A stretch of DNA of 64,000 bases, from positions 1 to 64,000 of the forward strand of contig NZ_WUAF01000014.1 in NCBI RefSeq assembly GCF_009800965.1, read 5' to 3'. The notes below the pieces were generated by a model. That model searched no databases. It worked only from the letters and a program-made list of their open reading frames with translations, and had not been told where the DNA came from. A program made the position numbers and the translations under genes. This document shows positions 1 to 8,529 of this stretch, one piece after another. Position 1 is the stretch's first letter, and each line of letters starts with the position of its first letter. This DNA comes from Cognatazoarcus halotolerans. GTDB lineage: Bacteria; Pseudomonadota; Gammaproteobacteria; Burkholderiales; Rhodocyclaceae.

Positions 1-241
1 TGCCGTCGACGAAGTGGATGTGGTGCTCGAGCAGCAGCTTCTGCTGCTTGAGCAGCGCCGCATCGAGCATGCCCACGGGCGAGCCGCGGTAGCCCGAGAC
101 GAACATCCCGGTCTTGAGCCCGCGCCGTGCATCGGTGCGCACCTGGTCCAGCGACAGGCGCACCAGCGCATCGATGCCGCCCAGGTGGATCTCGCCGCTT
201 TCCTTCGTGAACGTACTCGCGATGTCTTGCTTGTTTGACAT
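1..241 (-). CDS. Indolepyruvate:ferredoxin oxidoreductase-like protein, N-terminal fragment (partial)
   Basis: The gene starts at the ATG at 241 and runs off the window, leaving 80 residues. The visible part contains ISL-type features of the thiamine-diphosphate-dependent 2-oxoacid:ferredoxin oxidoreductase N-terminal domain: an ALVRLSLDQ segment followed by MFVSGYRGSPVGMLD and an EHHIHFVDG stretch, which match the opening of the large fused IOR proteins of Proteobacteria. These enzymes oxidatively decarboxylate aryl-pyruvates or related 2-oxoacids to acyl-CoA and reduce ferredoxin. It lies 60 bp downstream of xylI on the same strand and is probably the next gene of the meta-cleavage operon. 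Substrate cannot be judged from this fragment; the family call is firm, the role in the operon is inference. Confidence 0.75.
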   Translation of the reverse strand, partial: MSNKQDIASTFTKESGEIHLGGIDALVRLSLDQVRTDARRGLKTGMFVSGYRGSPVGMLDAALLKQQKLLLEHHIHFVDG

Positions 242-301
242 GAGCGTCTCTCGTCTTCTCGTGTGGTTGCCCTGTCGGGGTTCTTGTCTGCCCGGCCGCG
301 T

Positions 302-1090
302 TCAGACGAAGCGCATCGATACCGAGCCGAGGTCCTGGAAGCGCACGGTGACGTTGTCGCCGGCCTTGACCAGGATGGCTTCGGTGACGCCGCCGGTCAT
401 GATGAAGGTGCCGGCCGGGATCTCCTGGCCGCGCGCACCGAGGTGGTTGGCGAGCATCGCCACCGCGGCGAGCGGGTTGCCCAGCACCGCGGCGCCGGCC
501 GCCATGGTCATCACCTCGCCATTGACTTCGAGCACCACGCCGAGCGTGCGCAGGTCAAGCTCGGACAGATCGCGCATGCGCCCGCCGATCACGAAGCGCG
601 AGGCCGAGGTGTTGTCGGCGATCACGCTCTTGAGGTCGAACTTGAAGTCGCGGTAGCGCGAGTCGATGATCTCGACCGCCGGCACCACGAAGTCGGTGGC
701 CGCCATCACCGCCGCGATGTGGCAGCCCGGTCCCTTGAGCGGGGCCTTGGTGACGATGCAGATCTCGGCCTCGACCTTGGGGTGGATCAGCTCGGCGGTC
801 TTGACCTCGCCGCCGTCGGGGATCGACATGTAGTCGCTGACGAAGCCGAACACCGGCGTCTCGACGCCCATCTGCTTCATCTTGGCAAAGGAGGTGAGGC
901 CGGCCTTGAGGCCGACGGTCTTGTTGCCGCGCGCTTCCTTGCGCCGGCGGATCTCGTCCTGGATGGCGTAGGCGTCGTCCCAGTCCATGTCCGGGTGATC
1001 GGCGGTGATCATGGTGACGTCGTGGGCCTGCAGTTCGGCCGTCTCGAGGTGTTCGGCGAGGCCGAGGATGGTGTTGTTGTCGAGCTTCAT
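302..1090 (-). CDS. xylI: 4-oxalocrotonate (2-oxo-3-hexenedioate) decarboxylase, XylI/DmpH
   Basis: 262 residues, the usual length. The Mg-dependent enzyme decarboxylates 2-oxo-3-hexenedioate to 2-hydroxypenta-2,4-dienoate in the dehydrogenase branch of the catechol meta pathway, normally in a complex with the hydratase XylJ. It belongs to the fumarylacetoacetase/hydratase fold family, and visible family segments are KVEAEICIV (acidic metal ligand region), PAVEIIDSRY and the C-terminal GDNVTVRFQDLGSVSMRF. The open frame extends upstream to 1411 but the chosen ATG at 1090 has GGAG at a good spacing and avoids overlapping xylJ. It is 17 bp downstream of xylJ, a paralogue of it, consistent with one transcript. 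The paralogue order J then I follows TOL-type operons; assignment between I and J rests on the MKLDNN start and overall resemblance to DmpH. Confidence 0.9.
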   Translation of the reverse strand: MKLDNNTILGLAEHLETAELQAHDVTMITADHPDMDWDDAYAIQDEIRRRKEARGNKTVGLKAGLTSFAKMKQMGVETPVFGFVSDYMSIPDGGEVKTAELIHPKVEAEICIVTKAPLKGPGCHIAAVMAATDFVVPAVEIIDSRYRDFKFDLKSVIADNTSASRFVIGGRMRDLSELDLRTLGVVLEVNGEVMTMAAGAAVLGNPLAAVAMLANHLGARGQEIPAGTFIMTGGVTEAILVKAGDNVTVRFQDLGSVSMRFV

Positions 1091-1107
1091 GAATGCTGTC
1101 TCCGTGC

Positions 1108-1890
1108 TCAGATGAATCGGACCGAGGTGCTGCCGAGGCCGCCGACGCTGCAGCTCAGGCTGTCGCCGGCCACCACCGGCACCAGCGGGGACTGCGAGCC
1201 GGACAGGATCACTTCGCCCGCCTTGAGGCCGATGCCGAGGCGCCCGAGGGTGTTGGCGAGCCAGGCCACGGCGTTCACCGGCGAGCCCTGTACCGCGGCG
1301 CCGGTCGAGGTGCTGATGATGTCGCCGTTCTTCTCGAGCACCATGCCGGCGAGCGCGAGGTCGAGATCGCGCGGACGCTTGCGCATGCCGCCGAGGGTCA
1401 GCACGCCGCACGAGGCGTTGTCCGCCACGGTGTCCTGGATCTTGATCTTCCAGTCCTTGATGCGTGAGTCGACGATCTCGAAGCAGGGCATCACGCAGTC
1501 GGTGGCGCGCAGCACGTCGGCCGCGGTGACCCCGGGGCCCATCAGGTCGTGCTTGAGGACGAAGGCGACCTCGGCCTCGGCGCGCGGGGCGATCATGCTG
1601 TCGACGCGGATCGGTTCGCCCTCGTTGAAGACCATGCCCGAGGTCATCTGGCCGAAGTCCGGCTGATTGACCTTGAGCATGTTCATGACCACCTTGCTGG
1701 TCACGCCGATCTTCTTGCCGACGATGGTCTCGCCCGCGTCGAGCCGGCGCTGGATCATGCGCAGCTGGATGCGGTAGGCGTCCTCGATGGTGATCTCGGG
1801 TTCGCGGTCGGTGAGCGGATCGATCGGGGTGCGTTCGATCAGGGCCTGGTACAGCGCGTCGCCGTAGCGTTCGATGGTTGTGGTGTCCAT
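1108..1890 (-). CDS. xylJ: 2-oxopent-4-enoate hydratase, XylJ/DmpE
   Basis: 260 residues. The enzyme hydrates 2-hydroxypenta-2,4-dienoate to 4-hydroxy-2-oxovalerate, the step after XylI in meta cleavage of catechols. It shares the fold of its neighbour xylI: GKKIGVTSKVV near residue 58, RAEAEVAFVL near 103 (metal-binding glutamates), MPCFEIVDSRIKDW near 134 and a GSTSVRFI C-terminus. The ATG at 1890 is preceded by GAGGAC. It starts 7 bp after the xylG stop, so translation is probably coupled. No gene for the following aldolase (XylK) or acetaldehyde dehydrogenase (XylQ) is present in the window. Confidence 0.9.
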   Translation of the reverse strand: MDTTTIERYGDALYQALIERTPIDPLTDREPEITIEDAYRIQLRMIQRRLDAGETIVGKKIGVTSKVVMNMLKVNQPDFGQMTSGMVFNEGEPIRVDSMIAPRAEAEVAFVLKHDLMGPGVTAADVLRATDCVMPCFEIVDSRIKDWKIKIQDTVADNASCGVLTLGGMRKRPRDLDLALAGMVLEKNGDIISTSTGAAVQGSPVNAVAWLANTLGRLGIGLKAGEVILSGSQSPLVPVVAGDSLSCSVGGLGSTSVRFI

Positions 1891-1897
1891 GTCGTCC

Positions 1898-3358
1898 TCA
1901 GTACTTGAGCATCACGTTGCGCAGTTCGGTGTAGAACTCGAAGGAGTGCACGCCGCCCTCGCGGCCGATGCCCGACTGCTTGGAGCCGCCGAAGGGGGTG
2001 CGCAGGTCGCGCAAGAACCAGCTGTTGATCCAGCACAGGCCGACCTCGATCTGCTTGGCGACACGGTTGGCGCGGCTGATGTCCTGGGTGTAGATCGAGG
2101 TGGCCAGGCCATAGGCGTTGTTGTTCACCTTCTCGACCACTTCCTCCTCGGTGTCGAAGGGGCTGATGTGGCAGCACGGGCCGAACACTTCCTCGATCAC
2201 CACCGAGGCGGTCTCGGGCAGGCCGGTCCAGATCGTCGGCTGCACCCAGCAGCCGTCCTTGAGTTCGTCGGGCATCTCGGGAATGCCGCCGCCGGTGACG
2301 ATGGTGGCGCCTTCGTCCTTGGCCTTCTGGTAGTAGGAGAGCACCTTCCTCTGGTGTTCCTTGCTGACCAGCGGGCCGATCTTGGTGTCCTCGTCGAAGG
2401 GGCGTCCGGGCTTCATGGTCTCGGCCTTCTCCTTGAGGGCCGCCACGAACTTGTCGAAGATCGGGCGCTGCACATAGACGCGCTCGGTGCCCAGGCACAC
2501 CTGGCCGGCGTTCTCGAAGCACGAGCGGGTGACCGTGTCGACCGCGACCTGGAAGTCGCAGTCGGCGAACACCAGCGCGGCGTTCTTGCCGCCGAGCTCG
2601 AGCGAGACCGGGCGGATGCCGACCGCGCCGGCCTGCATGATGGCGGTGCCGGTGCGGGTCTCGCCGGTGAAGGTGATGCCGTTCACGTCCGGGTGCGAGG
2701 TCAGGAAGGCGCCGGCCGAGTCCGGACCGAAGCCATGCACCACGTTGTAGACGCCCTTGGGCACGCCGACCTTGTTCATCACTTCGCCCAGCAGCGTGGC
2801 GGTGAGCGGGGTCTCTTCGGAGGGCTTGATCACCACGGTGTTGCCGCAGGCCAGCGCCGGGCCGGCCTTCCAGGTCATCAGCAGCAGCGGCAGGTTCCAC
2901 GGGCAGACCACCGCGATCACCCCGCGCGGCACGCGCACCCCGTAGGAGAGCGCGGTCTTGCCGTCGGGCGTGCGCATCTCGAAGGACTCGGTCGACATGT
3001 TCTTGATGGTGTCGGCGAAGATCTGGAAGTTGGCGGCGCCGCGCGGGATGTCCACGTGCGAGGCGAGGTGCTTGGGCTTGCCGGTGTCGGCGATCTCGGC
3101 CTGCAGGAAGTCGTCGAAGCGCCGGTTGATCTCCTTGGCGACCTCGTCGAGCATCTTCACGCGCTCGACCACCGAGAGCTTGCCCCAGGGCCCCTTGAGG
3201 GCGGCCTTGGCGGCGGCCACGGCGGCATCCGCCTCGGGCTTGCCGGCTTCGTAGATCGTGCCGATCAGCGAGTTGTCGACCGGGTTGCGATCCTCGAAGG
3301 TCTTGCCGCTGGTGTTGGTGACGAACTCACCGTTGATGAAGTTCTTGATCTCTTTCAT
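1898..3358 (-). CDS. xylG: 2-hydroxymuconic semialdehyde dehydrogenase, XylG/DmpC
   Basis: 486 residues, full length for the NAD-dependent aldehyde dehydrogenase superfamily. It oxidises the ring-fission product 2-hydroxymuconic semialdehyde to 4-oxalocrotonate, opening the dehydrogenase branch that handles benzoate- and p-toluate-derived catechols. Visible active-site features are PWNLPLL with Asn154, LELGGKNAALVF with general-base Glu254, and NAGQVCLGTERV with catalytic Cys288. Start ATG at 3358. It is separated from xylE by 110 bp, the largest gap inside the operon, where I see no convincing promoter or terminator. Since xylF (the hydrolase-branch enzyme) is missing beside it, this pathway should depend on this enzyme alone. 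Confidence 0.93.
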   Translation of the reverse strand: MKEIKNFINGEFVTNTSGKTFEDRNPVDNSLIGTIYEAGKPEADAAVAAAKAALKGPWGKLSVVERVKMLDEVAKEINRRFDDFLQAEIADTGKPKHLASHVDIPRGAANFQIFADTIKNMSTESFEMRTPDGKTALSYGVRVPRGVIAVVCPWNLPLLLMTWKAGPALACGNTVVIKPSEETPLTATLLGEVMNKVGVPKGVYNVVHGFGPDSAGAFLTSHPDVNGITFTGETRTGTAIMQAGAVGIRPVSLELGGKNAALVFADCDFQVAVDTVTRSCFENAGQVCLGTERVYVQRPIFDKFVAALKEKAETMKPGRPFDEDTKIGPLVSKEHQRKVLSYYQKAKDEGATIVTGGGIPEMPDELKDGCWVQPTIWTGLPETASVVIEEVFGPCCHISPFDTEEEVVEKVNNNAYGLATSIYTQDISRANRVAKQIEVGLCWINSWFLRDLRTPFGGSKQSGIGREGGVHSFEFYTELRNVMLKY

Positions 3359-3468
3359 GTTGAACGCTCGAAATGGGTGTTGTGGCGGATGGCGCGCGAA
3401 GGCCTGGGGCGTCGTTCAGGGTGCAGCGGCCGGAGACAGGCTCCGGCCGGCTGCGCCCGGGCCGCGGA

Positions 3469-4416
3469 TCAGGTGAACACCGACAGGAAGGCTTCGTTGA
3501 GCTCGCGGTCGTGGTAGAAGATCGCGGGTCCGAGGGTCTCGTCGTACCAGGTGATGGCCGGCTTGTCCGGGTAGTGGATGTAGCCGCCCGAGAACACTTC
3601 GTTGCGGTTGCCCGAGGGGTCGAAGAAGTACACCGTCTCGCCGCGGGTGATGCCGTGGCGGGTCGGGCCGATGTCGATGCGGGTCTTGGTACGCGACAGG
3701 ATGTCCGAGGCGTGCAGGACCTTCTCCCAGGAGCCCAGCTCGAACGAGGCGTGGTGAAACTTGCCCTTGACCGGCTGACGGATGAAGGCCACGTCGTGGG
3801 CCTTGTTCGAGCAGGTCAGGAAGGCGCCGATCATGAAGTCCGGGTCGGCCTTGGTCATGACCTTCTCGGCGAGGCTGAAGCCGAGCACCTCGGTGAACAG
3901 CTTGACCGTGCCGTCCAGGTCGTCGCCGTAGAGCAGGCAGTGATCGAAGCGCGACGGCGAGATGCCCTTCAGGCCGTCGGGCCACGGGTCGGGGTTCACG
4001 TTGGGGCCGTCGGTGCCGCAGTTGTTGCCGACGTAGTCCTTCTCGGCGTAGAGCTCCATCACGTGGCCGGTCGGCACGGTGAAGCGGAAGCGCTCGCCGG
4101 TGTGCAGGTGCTCGCCCGCCGGGATCCACTGGGTGTCGGTGGCAAGCCCGGAGCGCTCGATGTCGGCCGCGAGCTTCTTGAGGGTGGCCGGCGAATCGAC
4201 CTTCCAGCCCATGTAGTCCATGCCGGCTTCGTCGGCTTCGCGCAGCACCACGCTGTGGTGGTCATGCTCGTCCCAGGCCTTGAGATAGACGCGATCGGAT
4301 GCGTCGCGGCCCATCTCGGTGAGGCCGAGGATGTCCTTGTAGTGTTTGAGTGCAGGCGCCATCTCGAGCACGCGGATTGCCACGTGTCCCGGGCGCAGTA
4401 CGCCAGTGAGTGCCAT
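3469..4416 (-). CDS. xylE: Catechol 2,3-dioxygenase (extradiol, XylE type)
   Basis: 315 residues, slightly longer than the 307 of TOL XylE. The Fe(II)-dependent two-domain vicinal-oxygen-chelate enzyme cleaves catechol or methylcatechol next to the diol to give 2-hydroxymuconic semialdehyde. The metal triad is visible: His159 in SRFDHCLLY, His222 in KFHHASFEL and Glu273 in GNRNEVFSGG; the 51-residue spacing from the second His to Glu equals that of XylE. The ATG at 4416 abuts the ferredoxin stop codon directly (TGAATG), with AAGGAG just upstream inside the ferredoxin gene, so translation is tightly coupled to xylT, whose product re-reduces the inactivated iron centre. Confidence 0.95.
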   Translation of the reverse strand: MALTGVLRPGHVAIRVLEMAPALKHYKDILGLTEMGRDASDRVYLKAWDEHDHHSVVLREADEAGMDYMGWKVDSPATLKKLAADIERSGLATDTQWIPAGEHLHTGERFRFTVPTGHVMELYAEKDYVGNNCGTDGPNVNPDPWPDGLKGISPSRFDHCLLYGDDLDGTVKLFTEVLGFSLAEKVMTKADPDFMIGAFLTCSNKAHDVAFIRQPVKGKFHHASFELGSWEKVLHASDILSRTKTRIDIGPTRHGITRGETVYFFDPSGNRNEVFSGGYIHYPDKPAITWYDETLGPAIFYHDRELNEAFLSVFT

Positions 4417-4794
4417 TCATGTCTCCTTGTCAGGGTTAACCACTTGCACCGTCGCGCGAAAATCGAAACTGAACGCGGTGCTTCTGCGGGCGACGATGGC
4501 GCGAACCATCTTGCCCACCACTTCAATCGTGAGGTCGCTGCGCGGGTAGAGCTTGCAGGCCAGCACGCAGCCGCTGGCCTCCTCTTCCTGCCCGCACACC
4601 GCACGGCTCATCTTGCGGGTGACGTAACGGCCCGCCGTCACCCGTACCTTGCACACCCCGCACCCGCCGTTGCAGCAGCCGATCGGGATGTCCTTGCGAC
4701 GCAGCTGGTCCGAGGCCGCGTGAAGCACGTTGTCTTCCTCGTCGCAACCGAACTCCTCGCCCGTGTGAACAATCGTGATCCGGTGCTGTGGCAT
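4417..4794 (-). CDS. xylT: XylT-type [2Fe-2S] ferredoxin for catechol dioxygenase reactivation
   Basis: 125 residues, plant-type ferredoxin. Cluster ligands are Cys40, Cys45 and Cys48 (spacing C-x4-C-x2-C in PIGCCNGGCGVC) and Cys80 in VLACK; an extra Cys41 precedes the loop. In TOL and related operons this ferredoxin reduces the oxidised Fe(III) of catechol 2,3-dioxygenase after suicide inactivation by 4-methylcatechol-type substrates. Position immediately before xylE, with zero intergenic bases, supports that role. The C-terminus is about 15 residues longer than typical XylT, with a basic, aliphatic tail (after residue 95) that I do not recognise. Confidence 0.88.
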   Translation of the reverse strand: MPQHRITIVHTGEEFGCDEEDNVLHAASDQLRRKDIPIGCCNGGCGVCKVRVTAGRYVTRKMSRAVCGQEEEASGCVLACKLYPRSDLTIEVVGKMVRAIVARRSTAFSFDFRATVQVVNPDKET

Positions 4795-4839
4795 GTCGCT
4801 ATCTCGCCTTTCAATGCCGGGTAAGCACGGCAGGCTGCC

Positions 4840-5625
4840 TTAACCAAGATCTCCGCCGCCCACGGGCAGCACGGAGCCAGTGATGTAGGACGACTCGTCG
4901 GAGGCGAAGAAAAGGATCGGCGCCACCTGTTCATCGATCGAGCCGTAGCGGTGCATCAGGCTCGATTCCTTGGTCTGGTCGACGATGGCCTGGTACCAGG
5001 TTTTCTCCTTGCGGCTTTGCTCGGCGGCGTTGCGGGGAATCTTGCGCGGCGGTGCGTCGGTGCCACCGGGGGCGGTGGCATTGATGCGAATGCCGTTTTT
5101 CGCCTGTTCCATCGCGATCGATGCGGTCAGGGCGTTCACCCCGCCCTTGGCTGCCGCATACGGCACACGGTGGATGCTGCGGGTGGCGATCGACGAGACG
5201 TTGACGATCACGCCCTTCTTCTTCTTGACCATGAAGGGCAGCACCGCCCGGCAGCACCACAGGGTCGGAAACAGCGAGCGCCGGATCTCGGCCTCGATCT
5301 GCGCTTCCTCGTAGTGCTCGAACGGTTTTGCCCAGATCGTGCCGCCGACGTTGTTGATCAGCACGTCGACGCGCTTGAATCGGGTCAGACATTCGGCTAC
5401 GACCGCTTCGGCGCCGGCGTACTTCTCGAGATCCGCCTGGAAGGCGGCTGCCTTGCCGCCCGCCGCAACGATTTCGTCCACCACCTCGCGGACGATATCG
5501 GCACGGTCGACCGCCAGTACCGTGCCGCCTTCCGCGGCGATCGACATGGCCACGCCGCGGCCGATACCCTGTGCCGCGCCGGTGACGATCAGTACTTTAT
5601 TTACGAAACGGTCCGCGCCGCTCAT
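4840..5625 (-). CDS. benD: cis-1,2-dihydroxycyclohexa-3,5-diene-1-carboxylate dehydrogenase (BenD/XylL)
   Basis: 261 residues, short-chain dehydrogenase/reductase. It oxidises and decarboxylates the cis-diol made from benzoate or toluate by BenABC, giving catechol or methylcatechol and NADH. Visible are the Rossmann motif VTGAAQGIGRG near residue 12, NNVGG near 90, catalytic Ser in VNVSSIATRS and the YAAAK dyad (YxxxK). The open frame extends to 5700, but the ATG at 5625 overlaps the benC stop by 4 bases (ATGA), the expected coupling, and gives the normal length. The C-terminus ends in a typical SDR SSYITGSVLPVGGG. Confidence 0.93.
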   Translation of the reverse strand: MSGADRFVNKVLIVTGAAQGIGRGVAMSIAAEGGTVLAVDRADIVREVVDEIVAAGGKAAAFQADLEKYAGAEAVVAECLTRFKRVDVLINNVGGTIWAKPFEHYEEAQIEAEIRRSLFPTLWCCRAVLPFMVKKKKGVIVNVSSIATRSIHRVPYAAAKGGVNALTASIAMEQAKNGIRINATAPGGTDAPPRKIPRNAAEQSRKEKTWYQAIVDQTKESSLMHRYGSIDEQVAPILFFASDESSYITGSVLPVGGGDLG

Positions 5626-6635
5626 GCCGGCACCTCGCTTGATGACGAGAACTTCTCGAACAGGAAGTTCTTCGGCGAGATGCCGACACCGGCCATCCAC
5701 TTGCGCACGCCTTCGACCATCGGCGGTGGCCCGCAGACATAGACGTCGACGTTGCCATCGTGGAGGTCGTCGGCGGACAGGTGGTTGGTGACGTAGCCGA
5801 TCTTCGGATGACCGCTTTCGGGATCGACCACGCAGGTGAAGAAATCGAAGTCATGCAGTGCCGCCTTGAGCGCTGCAAGCGCTTCGAGCTCCACCAGGTC
5901 GGCGTTGGTGTTGACTCCGTAGGCGAGGCGTATCGGCTGGGTGGTGGGATTCTCCTTCAGCCACAGCAGCATCGACAGGAACGGCGCCAGTCCGGTGCCG
6001 CCCGCCAGCATCAGGATCGGACGCTCGACCGGGCGCAGATAGAAGCTGCCATACGGCCCGCTGAACATGATGAAGTCATCGACCTGCGCCTTGTGCCGCA
6101 TGTAGGTGCTCATCAGTCCGTCCGGTACGTCGCGGATCAGGAAGGCGAGCTCGTTCCGGTTCGGCGCGGAGCTGAACGAGAACGAGCGCGTTTCCTTGCT
6201 CCCGGGTACTTGCAGGTTGACGTACTGCCCGGGCAGGAACGAAACCGGCACTTCCGATTCCAGGCAGAACGAGACCGTGGTCGGCGAGTTGCGATCGATG
6301 CTGGACATCTTCGCGCCGTAGGTGCCGACCTCGGTCTTGCAGGCGGCGGACGAAGCTGGAACACGCACGACACAGTCCGACGTAGGCTTCATCTGGCAGG
6401 TGAGTACATAGCCTTCCGCGGCCTCATCGTCGGTCAGCGCGTCCTCGATGTAGACACCCATCTCGAACGTGCCGCTTTCGCAATGACACTTGCAGGTACC
6501 ACAGGCGCCGTCGCGACAATCGAGCGGGATGTTGATCTTCGCCCGGTAGGCGGCGTCGCAGACAAGTTCGTCCGCTTCGCAGGGGATGATCCGGGTCACC
6601 CCGTCCTCGAACTGCAGTGCAATGTTGTACGACAT
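5622..6635 (-). CDS. benC: Benzoate/toluate 1,2-dioxygenase NADH reductase component (BenC/XylZ)
   Basis: 337 residues. Electron-transfer subunit passing electrons from NADH via FAD and a [2Fe-2S] cluster to the Rieske oxygenase. The N-terminal ferredoxin domain carries Cys40, Cys45, Cys48 and Cys80; the FAD domain has the RxFS-type motif in TRSFSFSSAP; the NAD domain has LAGGTGLAPFLSML and the C-terminal VYVCGPPPMVEGV. This ferredoxin-first fusion is the class IB layout of BenC/XylZ. It starts 35 bp after benB with AAGGAGGA-like bases in front of ATG 6635, and overlaps benD by 4 bases. Confidence 0.95.
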   Translation of the reverse strand: MSYNIALQFEDGVTRIIPCEADELVCDAAYRAKINIPLDCRDGACGTCKCHCESGTFEMGVYIEDALTDDEAAEGYVLTCQMKPTSDCVVRVPASSAACKTEVGTYGAKMSSIDRNSPTTVSFCLESEVPVSFLPGQYVNLQVPGSKETRSFSFSSAPNRNELAFLIRDVPDGLMSTYMRHKAQVDDFIMFSGPYGSFYLRPVERPILMLAGGTGLAPFLSMLLWLKENPTTQPIRLAYGVNTNADLVELEALAALKAALHDFDFFTCVVDPESGHPKIGYVTNHLSADDLHDGNVDVYVCGPPPMVEGVRKWMAGVGISPKNFLFEKFSSSSEVPA

Positions 6636-6670
6636 GAAATCCTCCTTCTCCGTCTGCTGCCCGTTGGTGC

Positions 6671-7156
6671 TCAGATGTGATAGATGTCGAGCAGGTGATG
6701 GATGTAGTCGTTTTTCAGGACCACGTGCTTGCGCTTGATCAGCGGCTTTTCCCCGGTGGTGTCGAGGGTGTAGCGCGAGGTGCCGAAATACACGTCGACG
6801 ATGTCGTAGCGGAAGCTGTGGGTAGTCCAGTTGAAGGTCAGCTCACAACCGTTCTCGTCCTGCGAGAGGATTTCGAGGTTGCTGATCGCGTGCCCGGTGC
6901 GGGTGTCCGGCGTCGATGCGCTGGAGCGGTCGGTCTCGATGCGGAAGACGCGATCCTCGAGACCCTGTTTGGTCGGGTAGTAGATCAGCGAGACTTCGTT
7001 GTGCGGGTCCGTGGTGAGCTTGTCGTCGTCGTCCCACGACGGCATGTAGAACTCGACGTCGGGCGCGTAGCACGCCAGCCAGTCGGACCAGCGCTGCTCG
7101 TCCAGGGCGCGCGCCTCCTGGTAGAGGAAGGTTTGAATGTCGTTGTAGGAAAGCAT
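6671..7156 (-). CDS. benB: Benzoate/toluate 1,2-dioxygenase small (beta) subunit (BenB/XylY)
   Basis: 161 residues, the normal BenB/XylY length. The beta subunit has an NTF2-like cone fold and builds the alpha3beta3 oxygenase with BenA. Characteristic stretches are the opening [40 protein letters not shown], and the C-terminal LIKRKHVVLKNDYIHHLLDIYH. The open frame reaches 7213, but the ATG at 7156 overlaps the benA stop codon by one base (TAATG), the usual coupling in this operon type, and gives the family start. Confidence 0.94.
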   Translation of the reverse strand: MLSYNDIQTFLYQEARALDEQRWSDWLACYAPDVEFYMPSWDDDDKLTTDPHNEVSLIYYPTKQGLEDRVFRIETDRSSASTPDTRTGHAISNLEILSQDENGCELTFNWTTHSFRYDIVDVYFGTSRYTLDTTGEKPLIKRKHVVLKNDYIHHLLDIYHI

Positions 7157-8529
7157 TACTTTTCTCCGCTGGCTTGTTCGGCTGCGTAAGCCTTTTTCAT
7201 GGTTTCGAGCCAATATTCGTGCTGACCGATGTAGAGGCCTTCGTCCTCTGTCTTGACGCAGCTCAGCTCGGGTTTCAGGCCGATGAGATCGGCAGTCTCG
7301 TCAGGGCCGCGGACCCAGTGGGTGGCGCCGCGACTCAGGTCGTTCCACTTCACCGCGCGCGCTTCGAAGCCGTGCTGGCAGGAACGGAATTCCTCGAGAT
7401 CGTCGGGGGTGGCCATGCCGGTCGCGTTGAAGAAGTCTTCGTACTGGCGCAGGCGACGCTGACGTGCCTCTGCGGGTTCGCCCTTGGGCGCGATGCAGTA
7501 GATCGTTGCCTCGCTCTTGTTGACCGAGATCGGACGGACCACGCGGATCTGCGAGCTGAACTGGTCCATCAGGTAGACGTTCGGGTAGAGGCACAGATTG
7601 CGGGACTTGCGCAGCATCCAGTCGGTACGCGCTTCACCGAACTTTTCGATCCACTCTTCGCGCTTGGAGTACAACGGACGGTCTTCGGGGTTGGACCAGT
7701 TGGTCCACAGCAGGATGTGGCCGTGCTTGAACGAGTAGGAGCCGCCGCCTTGCTGCGCCCATTTGCCGGCGTTCATTGCCTTGACGTTGTCGACCTTGCC
7801 GTCGGCGCTGCGTCGGCTGGTGGTGGCCGCGTAGTTCCAATGCACCGCTGAGACGTGATAACCGTCCGCACCGTTTTCGGCCTGGAGTTTCCAGTTGCCG
7901 TCATACGTATAGGTCGACGTGCCGCGCAGAACCTCGATGCCCTCGGGCGACTGGTCAACGATCATGTCGATGATCTTGGCCGCTTCGCCGAGATGCTCTT
8001 CGAGCGGCACGACGTCGGGATTTACGCTGCCGAACAGGAAACCGCGATAGCTCGCGAATGCGCCCAGCTTGTGCATGTCGTGACTGCCTTCGCAGTTGAA
8101 GCTCGGCGGATAGCCCGCTTCAGGCGTCTGATCCTTGACTTTCAGGAGCTTGCCCTTGTTGTTGAAGGTCCAGCCATGGAACGGGCAGGTGAAGCTCGAT
8201 TTGTTGCCTTTCTTGTGGCGGCACAGGATTGCGCCACGGTGAGTACAGGTATTGGCCAGGGCGTTGAGCTCACCGTCCTTGCTGCGCGTGATCACGACCG
8301 GCTGGCGCCCGATATACACGGTCAGGTAGTCGTTCACGTTGGGAATCTGGCTTTCGTGCGCGAGATAGACCCAGTTGCCCTCGAAGATGTATTTCATCTC
8401 CAGTTCGAACAATTGCTCGTCGGTGAAAGCCGACCGGTCGAGCCGGTAGTTGTGGCTGGCGGGGTCGTCTTCGAGCATTGCCTCGAGTTTTTTCAGATTC
8501 GCCGAATTGTCTTGCTGTATCTGGATCAC
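7156..8529 (-). CDS. benA: Benzoate/toluate 1,2-dioxygenase large (alpha) subunit, Rieske oxygenase (BenA/XylX)
   Basis: 457 residues, start GTG at 8529 with AGGAG seven bases upstream. It is the catalytic subunit that adds both atoms of O2 to benzoate or a substituted benzoate, forming the cis-diol. The Rieske [2Fe-2S] ligands are Cys95 and His97 (NTCTHRGA) and Cys115 and His118 (TCPFHGW). The mononuclear iron site is visible as Asp222, His225 and His230 in [15 protein letters not shown]. It heads a minus-strand operon whose sigma-54 promoter lies about 320 bp upstream. Whether benzoate or methyl-benzoates are preferred cannot be read from motifs; the linked meta-cleavage genes resemble the TOL xylX operon more than the catechol-ortho ben operons. 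Confidence 0.94.
   Translation of the reverse strand: MIQIQQDNSANLKKLEAMLEDDPASHNYRLDRSAFTDEQLFELEMKYIFEGNWVYLAHESQIPNVNDYLTVYIGRQPVVITRSKDGELNALANTCTHRGAILCRHKKGNKSSFTCPFHGWTFNNKGKLLKVKDQTPEAGYPPSFNCEGSHDMHKLGAFASYRGFLFGSVNPDVVPLEEHLGEAAKIIDMIVDQSPEGIEVLRGTSTYTYDGNWKLQAENGADGYHVSAVHWNYAATTSRRSADGKVDNVKAMNAGKWAQQGGGSYSFKHGHILLWTNWSNPEDRPLYSKREEWIEKFGEARTDWMLRKSRNLCLYPNVYLMDQFSSQIRVVRPISVNKSEATIYCIAPKGEPAEARQRRLRQYEDFFNATGMATPDDLEEFRSCQHGFEARAVKWNDLSRGATHWVRGPDETADLIGLKPELSCVKTEDEGLYIGQHEYWLETMKKAYAAEQASGEK

Noticed and set aside
1874-3517. Long plus-strand open frame (547 codons) antisense to xylG
   Set aside because: Antisense to a well-supported dehydrogenase; composition is the low-complexity Val/Gly/Ala/Asp/His/Leu type produced by high-GC codons read in reverse, with no recognisable domain.
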